Positions 1 to 8,714 of a stretch of 64,000 nt of DNA are shown piece by piece. Position numbers and translations under genes: made by a program. The DNA is from Streptantibioticus parmotrematis. Lineage in GTDB: Bacteria > Actinomycetota > Actinomycetes > Streptomycetales > Streptomycetaceae. Under the pieces are notes generated by a model. That model was not told the DNA's origin. It ran no database searches and saw nothing but the letters and a program-made list of their open reading frames with translations. The stretch is from NCBI RefSeq assembly GCF_019890615.1, contig NZ_JAINVZ010000017.1, positions 102,967-166,966 of the forward strand, written 5' to 3'. Within the stretch, counting starts at the first letter, position 1, and the number at the start of each line of letters is the position of its first letter.

Positions 1-1
1 C

Positions 2-832
2 CCCGAGGTGGCCTCCCTCCACGCCGAGCTGCCCAAGTCGGTAGCCGCAAGCGGCCAGTTGGTGATCGGCGTCGGCGCCCTGCCCGCAGGATTCCCGCCG
101 CTGGCGTACGTCGGCAGCGACCAGAGGACCCTCGTCGGCTCGGAGCCGGACTTCGGCCGGCTGGTCGCCGCCGTCCTGGGCCTGAAGCCGGTGGTGCGTA
201 ATTCCACGTGGGACAACCTCTTCGTCGGCATCGACAGCGGCAGGACCGACGTGGCGTTCTCCAACGTGACCGACACCGAGCAGCGCAAGGAGAAGTACGA
301 CTTCGCCTCCTACCGTCAGGACAACGTCGCGTTCGAGGTGCTCAAGGGCAACTCCTGGAACTTCGACGGCGATTACGAGAACCTCGCGGGCAAGACGGTC
401 GCCGTGGGCTCGGGCACCAACCAGGAGAAGATCCTGCTGGCGTGGAAGGCGAAGCTGGCAGCTCAGGGCAAGTCGCTGACCGTCAAATACTTCCCCGACG
501 ACAACAGCACCTATCTGGCGCTGGCGGGCAGGCGCATCGACGCCTACTTCGGCCCCAACCCGGACGTCGCGTACCACGTCAGGCAGGACGCGAACACCAC
601 CAGCGCGACGCGCGACGCGGGCACGTACTCCGGCGCGGGTGCTTCACTCCAGGGCCTGATCGCCGCCACCACGAAGAAGGGCGACGGTCTCGTCAAGCCA
701 CTCGCGGATGCCATCAACTACCTGATCAAGAACGGTCAGTACGCGCGCTGGCTGGCCGCCTGGAACCTGTCGAACGAGGCCGTCACCACCTCGCGGGTCA
801 ACCCGCCGGGGCTGCCGCTCGGCGATTCCTGA
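2..832 (+). CDS. Polar-amino-acid-type ABC transporter substrate-binding protein, 5'-truncated
   Basis: The reading frame is already open at the window edge, so the signal peptide and true start lie outside; an internal GTG at 8 is not a credible start. The visible 276 residues form a family 3 (HisJ/GlnH-like) binding protein: a beta-strand SGQLVIGVG, a central segment DVAFSNVTDTEQRKEKYDFA, and a C-terminal helix with GQYARWLAAWNL. It aligns by eye end to end with the intact lipoprotein at 8715-9725, including the shared ending TSR-NPP. It would capture a small zwitterionic solute for the permease and ATPase encoded further along. The exact ligand cannot be read; context suggests a sulfur compound. 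Confidence 0.85.
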   Translation, partial: PEVASLHAELPKSVAASGQLVIGVGALPAGFPPLAYVGSDQRTLVGSEPDFGRLVAAVLGLKPVVRNSTWDNLFVGIDSGRTDVAFSNVTDTEQRKEKYDFASYRQDNVAFEVLKGNSWNFDGDYENLAGKTVAVGSGTNQEKILLAWKAKLAAQGKSLTVKYFPDDNSTYLALAGRRIDAYFGPNPDVAYHVRQDANTTSATRDAGTYSGAGASLQGLIAATTKKGDGLVKPLADAINYLIKNGQYARWLAAWNLSNEAVTTSRVNPPGLPLGDS

Positions 833-911
833 CGCGGCCCTCCGCACCGCCCGGTACGTCCGGCCAGTCCCCGACCCGCCTCCTGAGACCCGTAGGGAGA
901 CCCGGCATCCC

Positions 912-1637
912 ATGTCCACCGCACTCGACACCCCAGGCCCGCACACTCCCGCGCTCCCCCACGTCCTCGACAACCCCGCGTGGGCCTCGCTGACCGGCGC
1001 GCACGCCCGTTTCGCCGAACGCGTCGGCCGGGCCGCCCGCTACCAGGCCGACGTCTCCCCCTTCATCGCGCTCGCCGACGCCCTCGACCCCGGCGCCTGG
1101 CACGACCTGGCGGCCCTCGCCGGTCCCGGGGCCGAGGTCGTCGTCCCCGGGGTGGCGACCCGGCCGCCGGGCTGGGAGCTGTCGCGCGGCATCGCGGGAG
1201 TGCAGCTCACCGGTGAGGACGTGACCGTCGAGGCGGCACCGCAGGCCGTGGTGCTCGGCCCGGCCGACGTGCCGGAGATCCTCGATCTGATCGCGCTGAC
1301 CGAGCCCGGGCCATTCCTGCCACGCACCGTCGAACTCGGGCGCTACCTCGGGATCCGGCACGACGGCCGCCTGGTCGCCATGGCCGGGGAGCGACTGCGG
1401 CCGCCGGGCTGGACGGAGATCAGCGCGGTGTGCACCCACCCCGCGCACCGGGGCCGTGGCCTGGCCACCCGGTTGATCCGCGCGGTCGCCGCGGGCATCC
1501 GTGAGCGCGGGGAGCTGCCGTTCCTGCACACGGGCGCGGCCAACACGGGCGCCATCCGGCTCTACGAGTCGATGGGATTCATCCTGCGCCGCCGCACCAC
1601 CTTCGACTTGGTGCGCGTCCCCGAGAGCCCCGGGTGA
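912..1637 (+). CDS. GNAT family N-acetyltransferase
   Basis: A 241-residue protein whose last ~120 residues carry a GNAT (FR47-like) fold. The acetyl-CoA motif VCTHPAHRGRGLATRL lies near residues 172-187, followed by NTGAIRLYESMGF in the last strand-helix unit. The N-terminal ~110 residues look like a degenerate first GNAT half. It starts with ATG behind a GGGAGA-like site and ends within the TGA that overlaps a GTG of the next frame. In Bacillus S-alkylcysteine operons a GNAT enzyme (SnaA) acetylates the substrate before oxidation. A similar role is an inference from neighbours only; the substrate is unknown. Confidence 0.85.
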   Translation: MSTALDTPGPHTPALPHVLDNPAWASLTGAHARFAERVGRAARYQADVSPFIALADALDPGAWHDLAALAGPGAEVVVPGVATRPPGWELSRGIAGVQLTGEDVTVEAAPQAVVLGPADVPEILDLIALTEPGPFLPRTVELGRYLGIRHDGRLVAMAGERLRPPGWTEISAVCTHPAHRGRGLATRLIRAVAAGIRERGELPFLHTGAANTGAIRLYESMGFILRRRTTFDLVRVPESPG

Positions 1638-1735
1638 CCGCGACGGACGCCAAGGACGACCCGTTTCCGCGCCGCCGAGGCCCCGCGTCACCGGTCAGGC
1701 GATCCCACCCGGCCGATCAGGAAGGCAACCCCTCC

Positions 1736-2947
1736 GTGTCAGCATCCCCCTCCGCATCCGCGTCCCCGCTCCACCTCGCCGTCGCGCTCGACGGCGCGGG
1801 CTGGCACCCCGCCGCCTGGCGCGAACCCGGCGCGCGACCCAACGCCCTGTTCACCGCCGCCTATTGGGCCGGCCTCGTCGCCGAGGCCGAACGCGGCCTG
1901 CTCGACTTCGTGACGTTCGAGGACGGGCTGAGCCTCCAGTCCTCGCATCCCACGGCAGCGGACGAACGCACCGACCAAGTGCGCGGACGGCTCGACGCGG
2001 TCCTCGTCGCCGCCCGGATCGCACCGCTGACCCGCCACATCGGCCTGGTGCCCACCGTCGTGGCCACTCACACCGAGCCGTTCCACATCTCCAAGGCCGT
2101 CGCCACCCTCGACTACGTCAGCTCGGGCCGCGCCGGACTGCGCGTCCGGGTGTCGGCGCGACCGCACGAGGCCGCGCACTTCGGCCGCCGCACCTTCCCC
2201 GGAGTCGGCGAAGGAGGCGTGATTCCACCGGAGTTGGCCGCCGATCTGCTGGACGAAGCGGCCGACCACGTCGAGGTGGTGCGGCGGCTGTGGGACAGCT
2301 GGGAGGACGACGCGGAGATCCGCGACGCGGCCACCGGGCGTTTCGTCGACCGCGACAAACTGCACTACATCGACTTCGAGGGCGCCCGCTTCAGCGTCAA
2401 GGGCCCGTCCATCACTCCCCGCCCGCCGCAGGGCCAGCCGGTCGTCGCCGCGCTGGCGCACGGTCCCGCCGCGTACCGGCTGGTGGGCCGCTCCGCCGAC
2501 GTCGGTTTCGTCACCCCGCACGACACCGCCGGGGCCGAGGCCGCCGTCGAGGCCGTGCACGCCGAACGGACGGCGGCGGGCAGGGCGGACGATCCCGTGC
2601 ACGTCTTCGGCGACCTCGTGGTGTTCCTCGACGACGACGCCGCGACGGCCGCCGCGCGCCGGGAACGGCTGGACGACCTCGCGGGCACCGCGTACGCCTC
2701 CGACGCGCGGATCTTCACCGGCACGGCCGTCCAACTGGCCGATCTGCTGGAGGAGTTGAGCGCGGCTGGACTGTCCGGGTTCCGGCTGCGTCCCGCGGTC
2801 GCCGGTCACGACCTGGAGGGGATCACCCGCGGTCTGGTGCCGGAACTCCAGCGCCGGGGCCTGTTCCGCAGCGCCTACGAAGCCGACACCCTGCGCGGAC
2901 TGCTCGGTCTCGCCCGCCCCGCCAACCGCTACGCCGCCACCGCCTGA
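1736..2947 (+). CDS. LLM class flavin-dependent monooxygenase (first of four)
   Basis: A luciferase-like TIM-barrel flavin monooxygenase of 403 residues, using reduced FMN supplied from elsewhere. Family features seen are FVTFEDGLSLQ near the N-terminus, LDYVSSGRAGLRVRVS and GPAAYRLVGRSADVGFVTP. The GTG at 1736 was chosen because AGGAAGG sits about 10 bases upstream and homologous sequence begins just after it (SPLHLAVALDGAGWHP). A longer frame from a GTG at 1634, overlapping the acetyltransferase stop, is possible but encodes a low-complexity leader. It sits between the acetyltransferase and an NtaA/SnaA/DszA-type relative. Substrate unknown; a C-S or C-N oxidised small molecule is plausible. 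Confidence 0.85.
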   Translation: MSASPSASASPLHLAVALDGAGWHPAAWREPGARPNALFTAAYWAGLVAEAERGLLDFVTFEDGLSLQSSHPTAADERTDQVRGRLDAVLVAARIAPLTRHIGLVPTVVATHTEPFHISKAVATLDYVSSGRAGLRVRVSARPHEAAHFGRRTFPGVGEGGVIPPELAADLLDEAADHVEVVRRLWDSWEDDAEIRDAATGRFVDRDKLHYIDFEGARFSVKGPSITPRPPQGQPVVAALAHGPAAYRLVGRSADVGFVTPHDTAGAEAAVEAVHAERTAAGRADDPVHVFGDLVVFLDDDAATAAARRERLDDLAGTAYASDARIFTGTAVQLADLLEELSAAGLSGFRLRPAVAGHDLEGITRGLVPELQRRGLFRSAYEADTLRGLLGLARPANRYAATA

Positions 2948-2968
2948 CCCGGGAAGGACCGCCGCAAA

Positions 2969-4468
2969 ATGAGCAAGCCGACCACCGGCAAGCCCGTCAC
3001 ACCTGGCAAGCCCGTCAAGCAGATCCACCTCGCCGCACACTTCCCCGGCGTCAACAACACCACCGTGTGGAGCGACCCGAGAGCCGGGAGCCACATCGAG
3101 TTCAGTTCCTTCGTCCACTTCGCGCGCACCGCCGAGCGCGCCAAGTTCGACTTCCTCTTCCTCGCCGAGGGACTGCGACTGCGCGAACAGGGCGGGGAGA
3201 TCTACGACTTGGACGTCGTGGGCCGACCCGACACCTTCACCGTGCTGGCCGCGCTCGCCGCCGTCACCGACCGCATCGGCCTGACCGGCACCATCAACTC
3301 GACGTTCAACGAGCCGTACGAGGTGGCCCGCCAGTTCGCCAGCCTCGACCACCTGTCGGGCGGGCGTTCGGCGTGGAACGTGGTCACCTCCTGGGACGCC
3401 TTCACCGGCGAGAACTTCCGGCGCGGCGGCTTCCTCCCGCGCGAGGAGCGCTACTCGCGGGCGCGGGAGTTCCTGTCCACCGCCAACGAGCTGTTCGACT
3501 CCTGGACGGGCGACGAGCTCGTCGCCGACCAGGCGACCGGCGTCTTCCTGCGCGACGCGCGGGCCGGCGCCTTCCGGCACACCGGCCGGCACTTCGACAT
3601 CGCCGGGCGGTTCGACGTACCGCGCGGTCCGCAGGGCCGTCCGGTCATCTTCCAGGCCGGGGACTCCGACGAGGGCCGTGAGTTCGCGGCGGCCGACGCG
3701 GACGCCATCTTCAGCCGGCACAGCACGCTGGACGCGGGCCGTGAGTTCTACGCCGACGTCAAGCGCCGCCTCGCACACTACGGCCGCACCCACGACCAGC
3801 TGCTGATCCTGCCCGCGGCGACCTTCGTGCTCGGCGACACCGACGCCGAGGCACGCGAACTCGCCCACGAGGTGAGGCGGCAGCAGGTCAGCGGCCAGAC
3901 CGCGATCCGCTACCTGGAGCACGTGTGGAACCGCGACCTGTCCTCGTACGATCCGGACGGGCCGCTGCCCGACGTCGACCCGGACACCACGGAACACACC
4001 ATCGCCCGCGGCCGGGCCAGCGTCCGCATGTTCCGCGATCCGCTCGCCACGGCCCGCGAGTGGCGCGAGTACGCCGAGGCCCACAAGCTGTCGATCCGCG
4101 AACTGATCATCGAGAAGACCGGCCGCCAGTCCTTCGTGGGATCGCCCGCCACCATCGCCGACAGCATCGACGCGTTCGTGCAGGCCGACGCGGCCGACGG
4201 CTTCATCCTCGTCCCCCACATCACCCCGGGCGGCCTGGACGGGTTCGCCGACACCGTGGTGCCGCTGCTTCAGGAACGCGGGGTGTTCAGGACCGAGTAC
4301 GAGGGCACGACGCTGCGCGACCACCTCGGGCTGTACCACCCGCGAACGGCCGCCGACCCGGAGCGCCGGGCGGACGCCGAACGGCTCGCGGACGCCGGAC
4401 AACGCGCCGACGCCGAACGGCTCGCCGACGCGCGGGCGCGGTCGCTCGACGGCCGGGCGGCGTCGTGA
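2969..4468 (+). CDS. NtaA/SnaA/DszA-family FMN-dependent monooxygenase
   Basis: A 499-residue protein with the hallmarks of the nitrilotriacetate/pristinamycin/dibenzothiophene monooxygenase A-component family: an N-terminal AAHFPGVNNTTVWSDP, then FDFLFLAEGL, TGTINSTFNEPYEVARQFASLDHLSGGRSAWNVVTS (split here only by reading), and RPVIFQAGDSDEGREFAA. Members use FMNH2 and O2; the Bacillus member CmoJ (YtnJ) acts on N-acetylated S-alkylcysteines. ATG is preceded by GGGAAGGA. The last ~35 residues are an Ala/Asp/Arg-rich tail built on near-repeats of DAERLAD, unlike the folded domain. The 3' end overlaps the next gene by GTGA, indicating translational coupling. Confidence 0.9.
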   Translation: MSKPTTGKPVTPGKPVKQIHLAAHFPGVNNTTVWSDPRAGSHIEFSSFVHFARTAERAKFDFLFLAEGLRLREQGGEIYDLDVVGRPDTFTVLAALAAVTDRIGLTGTINSTFNEPYEVARQFASLDHLSGGRSAWNVVTSWDAFTGENFRRGGFLPREERYSRAREFLSTANELFDSWTGDELVADQATGVFLRDARAGAFRHTGRHFDIAGRFDVPRGPQGRPVIFQAGDSDEGREFAAADADAIFSRHSTLDAGREFYADVKRRLAHYGRTHDQLLILPAATFVLGDTDAEARELAHEVRRQQVSGQTAIRYLEHVWNRDLSSYDPDGPLPDVDPDTTEHTIARGRASVRMFRDPLATAREWREYAEAHKLSIRELIIEKTGRQSFVGSPATIADSIDAFVQADAADGFILVPHITPGGLDGFADTVVPLLQERGVFRTEYEGTTLRDHLGLYHPRTAADPERRADAERLADAGQRADAERLADARARSLDGRAAS

Positions 4469-5538
4469 GGTTTCTCGCCCTCACCCTGATCGCCAACGCG
4501 CCCGACCCGGTCACCGGCGAGCGCGTCTCCACGGCCGAACGCTTCCGCGAGGTCGTCGACAGCGCGCTGGAGGCCGAGCAGCTCGGCTTCGACGGTTTCG
4601 CGGTGGGCGAGCGCCACGAGTGGCCGTTCCTGTCCTCCTCGCCACCGGTGGTGCTCAGCCACATCGCCGCGCTGACCTCGCGCATCCGGCTGTTCACCGG
4701 CGTCACCACGCTCAGCCTGCTCGACCCGGTACGCGCCTACGAGGACTACGCGACGCTGGACCACCTGTCCGGCGGGCGCCTGGAGCTGATCATCGGCAAG
4801 GGCAACGGCACGGCGCAGCGGGAGCTGTTCCACGTCACGCCCGAGGACCAGTGGGAACGCAACGCCGAGGGGTACGAACTCTTCCGCCGGTTCTGGCGGG
4901 AGGAGAAGGTGACCGCCTCGCCGCGCTTCCGCCCGGAACTGGTCGACGCCCAGGTGTGGCCGAGACCGCGGCAGCGGCCGGTGCGGGTGTGGCACGGCAG
5001 TGCCACCAGCCGTGAGTCCGCCGACCTGGCCGCCCGCCACGGCGATCCGCTGTTCTCCGCCAACGTCACCCATCCCATCGAGCCGTACGCCGGACTCGTG
5101 CGCCACTACCGCGAGCGCTGGGAGCACTACGGGCACGATCCCGCGCTGGCGGTCGTCGGCGCGGGCACCGCCGGGTACTACGCGGCCCGCACCTCGCAGG
5201 AGGCGCTGGCCACCTACCGACCGGTGTTCGCCTCCCGCCTCGCGTTCCAGCGTCAACTCGGCCTGGAACCGGTCTTTCCCACCCTGGAGGACTTCGTGGA
5301 GCGCAGTTCGGCGCTGGTCGGCAGTCCGCAGCAGATCGTCGAGAAGGTCCACCGCTACCACGAGGCGTTCGGCCACACCGTGCTCCACCTGACCGCCGAC
5401 GCGAGCGGGCTGCCGCAGAAGGAGCACCGCGCCTCGCTGGAGCTGTTCCAGTCCGACGTCGCGCCCGTCCTGCGCCGCGAGATCCCCGACCCGCCGTTCG
5501 CCTGGGGCCCGGCGTCGCCCGCCCCCACCGACGACTGA
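4465..5538 (+). CDS. LLM class flavin-dependent oxidoreductase (CE1758-like)
   Basis: A 357-residue luciferase-like monooxygenase starting at the GTG that overlaps the preceding stop (GTGA). Recognisable segments are MRFLALTLIANAPDP, GFDGFAVGERHEWPF, RIRLFTGVTTLSLLDP and YEDYATLDHLSGGRLELIIG, the last being the standard family pattern around the flavin phosphate site. It resembles the CE1758 subgroup of FMN-dependent luciferase-like enzymes, a judgement made by eye. A longer upstream open frame exists but runs antisense-like through the previous gene and is discarded. Part of the same coupled run as the other three flavin enzymes; it needs reduced FMN from a reductase not encoded here. Confidence 0.87.
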   Translation: MRFLALTLIANAPDPVTGERVSTAERFREVVDSALEAEQLGFDGFAVGERHEWPFLSSSPPVVLSHIAALTSRIRLFTGVTTLSLLDPVRAYEDYATLDHLSGGRLELIIGKGNGTAQRELFHVTPEDQWERNAEGYELFRRFWREEKVTASPRFRPELVDAQVWPRPRQRPVRVWHGSATSRESADLAARHGDPLFSANVTHPIEPYAGLVRHYRERWEHYGHDPALAVVGAGTAGYYAARTSQEALATYRPVFASRLAFQRQLGLEPVFPTLEDFVERSSALVGSPQQIVEKVHRYHEAFGHTVLHLTADASGLPQKEHRASLELFQSDVAPVLRREIPDPPFAWGPASPAPTDD

Positions 5539-5595
5539 CGCCCGCCGCCCGTGACGAACATCCCCCGACGACCGACGACTGAGGAGCATCCGGCC

Positions 5596-6723
5596 ATGTC
5601 GGACACACCCCTCGGGATCCTCGACCTGGTCCCGATCCCCTCCGGCGCGACCGCCGCCGACGCACTGCGCAACTCCATCGATCTCGCCCAGCGCGCCGAG
5701 GAGTTCGGCTACGCGCGCTACTGGTTCGCCGAACACCATCTCAACCCCGGAGTCGCCGGGACGTCTCCCGCCGTCGTGCTGGCGCTGACCGCCGCCGCGA
5801 CCTCCACGATCCGGCTGGGTTCCGGCGCCCTCCAGCTGGGCCACCGCACGGCGTTGTCGTCGGTGGAGGAGTTCGGGCTGATCGACGCGCTGTACCCGGG
5901 GCGGCTCGACCTGGGCCTCGGCCGCTCGGGCGGGCGCCCACCGGCGCGTTCGAACGGGCCCACGCCGACCACCACACCGGTCATGGACGGCCGCACCCCC
6001 AACGGGCTCCGCATACCCCCGCGTTTCTCCTTCGAGCACCTGCTCGGGTCGCCACGCTTCGCGCTCCACCAACGTCTGCTGCGCCAGCCGAACGCCGAGC
6101 CGCAGGAGTACGGCGAGCAGGTCGAGGACGTCCTCGCGCTGCTGCGCGGCGGGTACCGCTCGGCGGACGGTGTCGAGGCGCACGCCGTCCCCGGCGAGGG
6201 AGCGGACGTCCAGGTGTGGATCCTGGGCAGCAGCGGCGGCACGAGCGCCCAGGTCGCGGGGCGCAACGGCCTGCGGTTCGCGGCGAACTACCACGTCAGT
6301 CCGGCCACCGTGCTGGAGGCCGCCGAGGGCTACCGGGCCGAGTTCGAACCGTCGGACGACCTCGCCAAGCCGTACGTGACCGTCTCCGCCGGCGTGGTCG
6401 TGGCCGAGGACGACGCGACCGCCCGCGAACTCGCCACCGGCTACGGCCTGTGGGTCCGCAGCATCCGCAGCGCCGAGGGCGCGATCCCGTTCCCCACGCC
6501 GGACGAAGCGCGGGCGCACGTGTGGACCGACGAGGACCGGTCACTGGTCGCCGACCGCGTGGAGACGCAGTTCGTGGGATCGCCCGCGCGCGTCGCCGAC
6601 CAGCTGGAGCAGCTCCAGGAGGCCACCGGGGCCGACGAGTTGATCGTCACCACGATCACCCACGACCACGCCGACCGGGTGCGTTCGTACCGGCTCCTGG
6701 CGGAGGAATGGAGCCGGCGATGA
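5596..6723 (+). CDS. MsnO8-like LLM class oxidoreductase
   Basis: A 375-residue luciferase-like enzyme. The start LGILDLVPIPSGATAADALRNS, the motif ARYWFAEHHLNPGVAGTSPAVV, and IRLGSGALQLGHRTALSSVEEFGLIDALYPGRLDLGLGRSGG (given as the pattern around residues 75-115) are typical of the MsnO8 subgroup. ATG at 5596 has GAGGAG 10 bases upstream; a GTG at 5551 in frame lacks such a site. A ~60-residue insertion after GLGRSGG is Pro/Thr-rich. The 3' end overlaps the permease gene (ATGA), so oxidation and import are expressed together. CmoO (YtmO) of Bacillus is a luciferase-like protein in an equivalent position; equivalence is inferred. Confidence 0.87.
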   Translation: MSDTPLGILDLVPIPSGATAADALRNSIDLAQRAEEFGYARYWFAEHHLNPGVAGTSPAVVLALTAAATSTIRLGSGALQLGHRTALSSVEEFGLIDALYPGRLDLGLGRSGGRPPARSNGPTPTTTPVMDGRTPNGLRIPPRFSFEHLLGSPRFALHQRLLRQPNAEPQEYGEQVEDVLALLRGGYRSADGVEAHAVPGEGADVQVWILGSSGGTSAQVAGRNGLRFAANYHVSPATVLEAAEGYRAEFEPSDDLAKPYVTVSAGVVVAEDDATARELATGYGLWVRSIRSAEGAIPFPTPDEARAHVWTDEDRSLVADRVETQFVGSPARVADQLEQLQEATGADELIVTTITHDHADRVRSYRLLAEEWSRR

Positions 6724-7772
6724 CGACGGCGAAGGAGGACAGGACGCCGAAGGAGCCGCCCACGCCGGAGCGTTCCCGGGCCGCGCCGGGCGACCCGCCC
6801 GTTCCCGTGCTCGACCGGCGGCCGTCCGACGAGCAGTTGCTCGCCGCGCGGCTGGTGCCGTTGCGCAGGCCGGGGCAGTGGGTCTCGGCGGTGGTGTTGC
6901 TGGTGCTGTTCGCGATGCTCGTGCACACGCTGCTCACCAACGACCGCTTCCAGTGGGACGTGGTGGGCCGGTACTTCACCCGTGCCCCGATCCTGCACGG
7001 TCTCGCGCTCACCCTGTGGCTCACCGCCGCGGTCATGGCGAGCGGCTACCTGCTGGGCGTGGGGATCGCCGCGATGCGGTTGTCCGGCAACCGCGTCCTG
7101 CGCGCGCTCAGCTTCGGCTACGTGTGGATCGTCCGCTCGGTGCCGCCGCTGGTGCAGCTGCTCTTCTGGTACGAACTCGCCTCCCTCTACCCGACGTTGT
7201 CGCTCGGCATTCCGTTCGGGCGGGAGTTCGTCACGTTCCGCACGGCGCACATGTTCAGCGGTGTGCTCGCCGCGTACGTGGGGCTGACGCTGGACGTGGC
7301 CGCGTTCTCCGCCGAGATCGTCCGGGGCGGCGTCCTGTCCGTCGACCGCGGCCAGACCGAGGCGGCGCAGGCGCTCGGCCTCGGCCGCTCGCGGGTCTTC
7401 CGCCGGATCGTGCTGCCGCAGGCGATGCCCGCGATCGTGCCCGCCTCCGGCAACCTGCTGATCGGCCTGTTGAAGGCCACTTCGATCGTGAGCGTCATCG
7501 CCGTGCAGGACCTGCTGTACTCCGCGCAGCTCATCTACAACCAGAACTTCCTGATCGTCCCGCTGCTGCTGGTGGCCACCATCTGGTACGTCGTCCTCAC
7601 CACGCTGCTGTCGGTCGGGCAGCACTACGTGGAACGCCACTACGCGCGCGGCCGCCGCGGGGCGGGTGGTGGCGGAGGTGCCGCTCGGGCGGGACGTGGT
7701 GTGTGGGACGTGGCGCGGGCCAACCTCTCGCTCTTCGGCGCCACCCGGCGCGACCTGGCGGGTCTGTCGTGA
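6720..7772 (+). CDS. Amino-acid ABC transporter permease
   Basis: A 350-residue inner-membrane subunit of the HisMQ/GlnP type. After a ~45-residue charged cytoplasmic leader there are about five hydrophobic segments, beginning at VSAVVLLVLFAMLVHTLL. The ATPase-contact EAA loop is clear: EAAQALGLGRSRVFRRIVLPQA near residues 220-241, followed by IVPASGNLLIGLLKATSIVSVI. A Gly/Arg-rich tail follows the last helix. Only one permease gene is present, so it probably works as a homodimer with the ATPase encoded next. It starts inside the previous stop (ATGA) and ends inside the next start (GTGA). Confidence 0.92.
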   Translation: MTTAKEDRTPKEPPTPERSRAAPGDPPVPVLDRRPSDEQLLAARLVPLRRPGQWVSAVVLLVLFAMLVHTLLTNDRFQWDVVGRYFTRAPILHGLALTLWLTAAVMASGYLLGVGIAAMRLSGNRVLRALSFGYVWIVRSVPPLVQLLFWYELASLYPTLSLGIPFGREFVTFRTAHMFSGVLAAYVGLTLDVAAFSAEIVRGGVLSVDRGQTEAAQALGLGRSRVFRRIVLPQAMPAIVPASGNLLIGLLKATSIVSVIAVQDLLYSAQLIYNQNFLIVPLLLVATIWYVVLTTLLSVGQHYVERHYARGRRGAGGGGGAARAGRGVWDVARANLSLFGATRRDLAGLS

Positions 7773-8605
7773 CCGGGGGCGAGCGGCCCGCCCTGAACGC
7801 CCTGGACGGTGACGCCCTGAACGGTGACGCCGTGAACGGCGCCGATCGCCCGCTGGTGCGGGTGCGGGGGCTGCGCAAGAGCTTCGGCGGCCACGTGGTG
7901 CTGGACGGCGTCGACCTGGACGTGCGCGAGGGCGAGGTGACGGTCCTGCTCGGCCCCTCGGGCTCGGGCAAGTCCACGCTGCTGCGCTGCGTGAACCACC
8001 TGGAGAAGCCGGACGGCGGTTTCGTGGAGCTGGGCGGTGAGATCGTCGGCTACCGCGCGAGCGGCGGCAGGCTGCACGAACTGCGCCCGCGGCACATCGT
8101 GCGGCAGCGGTCCCGGATCGGCATGGTCTTCCAGCAGTTCAACCTCTTCCCGCACCTGACGGTGATCGAGAACGTCACCGAGGCGCCGGTCTCCGTACGC
8201 GGCACGCCGAGGAAGCGGGCGGCGGAACACGCGCGCGAGCTGCTGGCCAGGGTGGGTCTCGCCGGGCGCGAGGACGCCTACCCCCGGCAGTTGTCGGGCG
8301 GACAGCAGCAACGGGTGGCGATCGCCCGGGCGTTGGCGATGGAGCCGCGGTTGATGCTGTTCGACGAGCCGACCAGCGCGCTGGACCCCGAACTCGTCGG
8401 CGAGGTGCTGGCGGTCGTGCGGGACCTCGCGCTCAGCGGGATGACCATGATCGTGGTCACCCACGAGATCGGCTTCGCCCGCGAGGTCGCCGACACGGTG
8501 GTCTTCCTCGACGGCGGCCGCGTCGTCGAGTCCGGTCCGCCGGAGGTGGTCCTGACCGCCCCACGCCACGAACGCGCCCGCGCGTTCTTCGCGGCGGTCC
8601 TGTGA
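7769..8605 (+). CDS. Amino-acid ABC transporter ATP-binding protein
   Basis: A 278-residue ABC ATPase of the GlnQ/HisP class. Walker A GPSGSGKST is at residues 62-70, the Q-loop FQQFNLFPH at 121-129, the signature LSGGQQQR at 175-182 and Walker B LMLFDEP at 195-201, with the switch histidine in VVTHEIGFA. The first ~25 residues are a repetitive ALNALDGDALNGDAVNG leader, so a later start is conceivable, but the GTG overlapping the permease stop is the natural coupled start. It energises uptake with the permease immediately upstream and either of the two binding proteins. Confidence 0.93.
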   Translation: MTGGERPALNALDGDALNGDAVNGADRPLVRVRGLRKSFGGHVVLDGVDLDVREGEVTVLLGPSGSGKSTLLRCVNHLEKPDGGFVELGGEIVGYRASGGRLHELRPRHIVRQRSRIGMVFQQFNLFPHLTVIENVTEAPVSVRGTPRKRAAEHARELLARVGLAGREDAYPRQLSGGQQQRVAIARALAMEPRLMLFDEPTSALDPELVGEVLAVVRDLALSGMTMIVVTHEIGFAREVADTVVFLDGGRVVESGPPEVVLTAPRHERARAFFAAVL

Positions 8606-8686
8606 GGCGCGGGCGCCGTTCCGTGAGGCGCGGGCGCCGTTCCGTGAGGCGCGGGCGCCGTTCCCCCGAGGCGCGAACTCCGTTCC
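8602..8686 (+). repeat. 21-bp tandem repeat after the ABC ATPase gene
   Basis: Three exact 21-bp copies (unit GTGAGGCGCGGGCGCCGTTCC) lie at 8602-8622, 8623-8643 and 8644-8664, with a fourth degenerate copy to about 8686. The first copy begins inside the ATPase stop codon. Each unit contains a GGCGC-centred inverted repeat that could fold in RNA. It lies between the ATPase and the binding-protein gene and might act as an intercistronic stem-loop region or simply be a slippage product. Confidence 0.9.
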
Positions 8687-8714
8687 CATCCCACCACCAC
8701 CGAAAGGCACGAAC

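Noticed and set aside
1739..4402. 887-codon minus-strand frame
   Set aside because: Antisense shadow of two conserved flavin monooxygenases in high-GC DNA.
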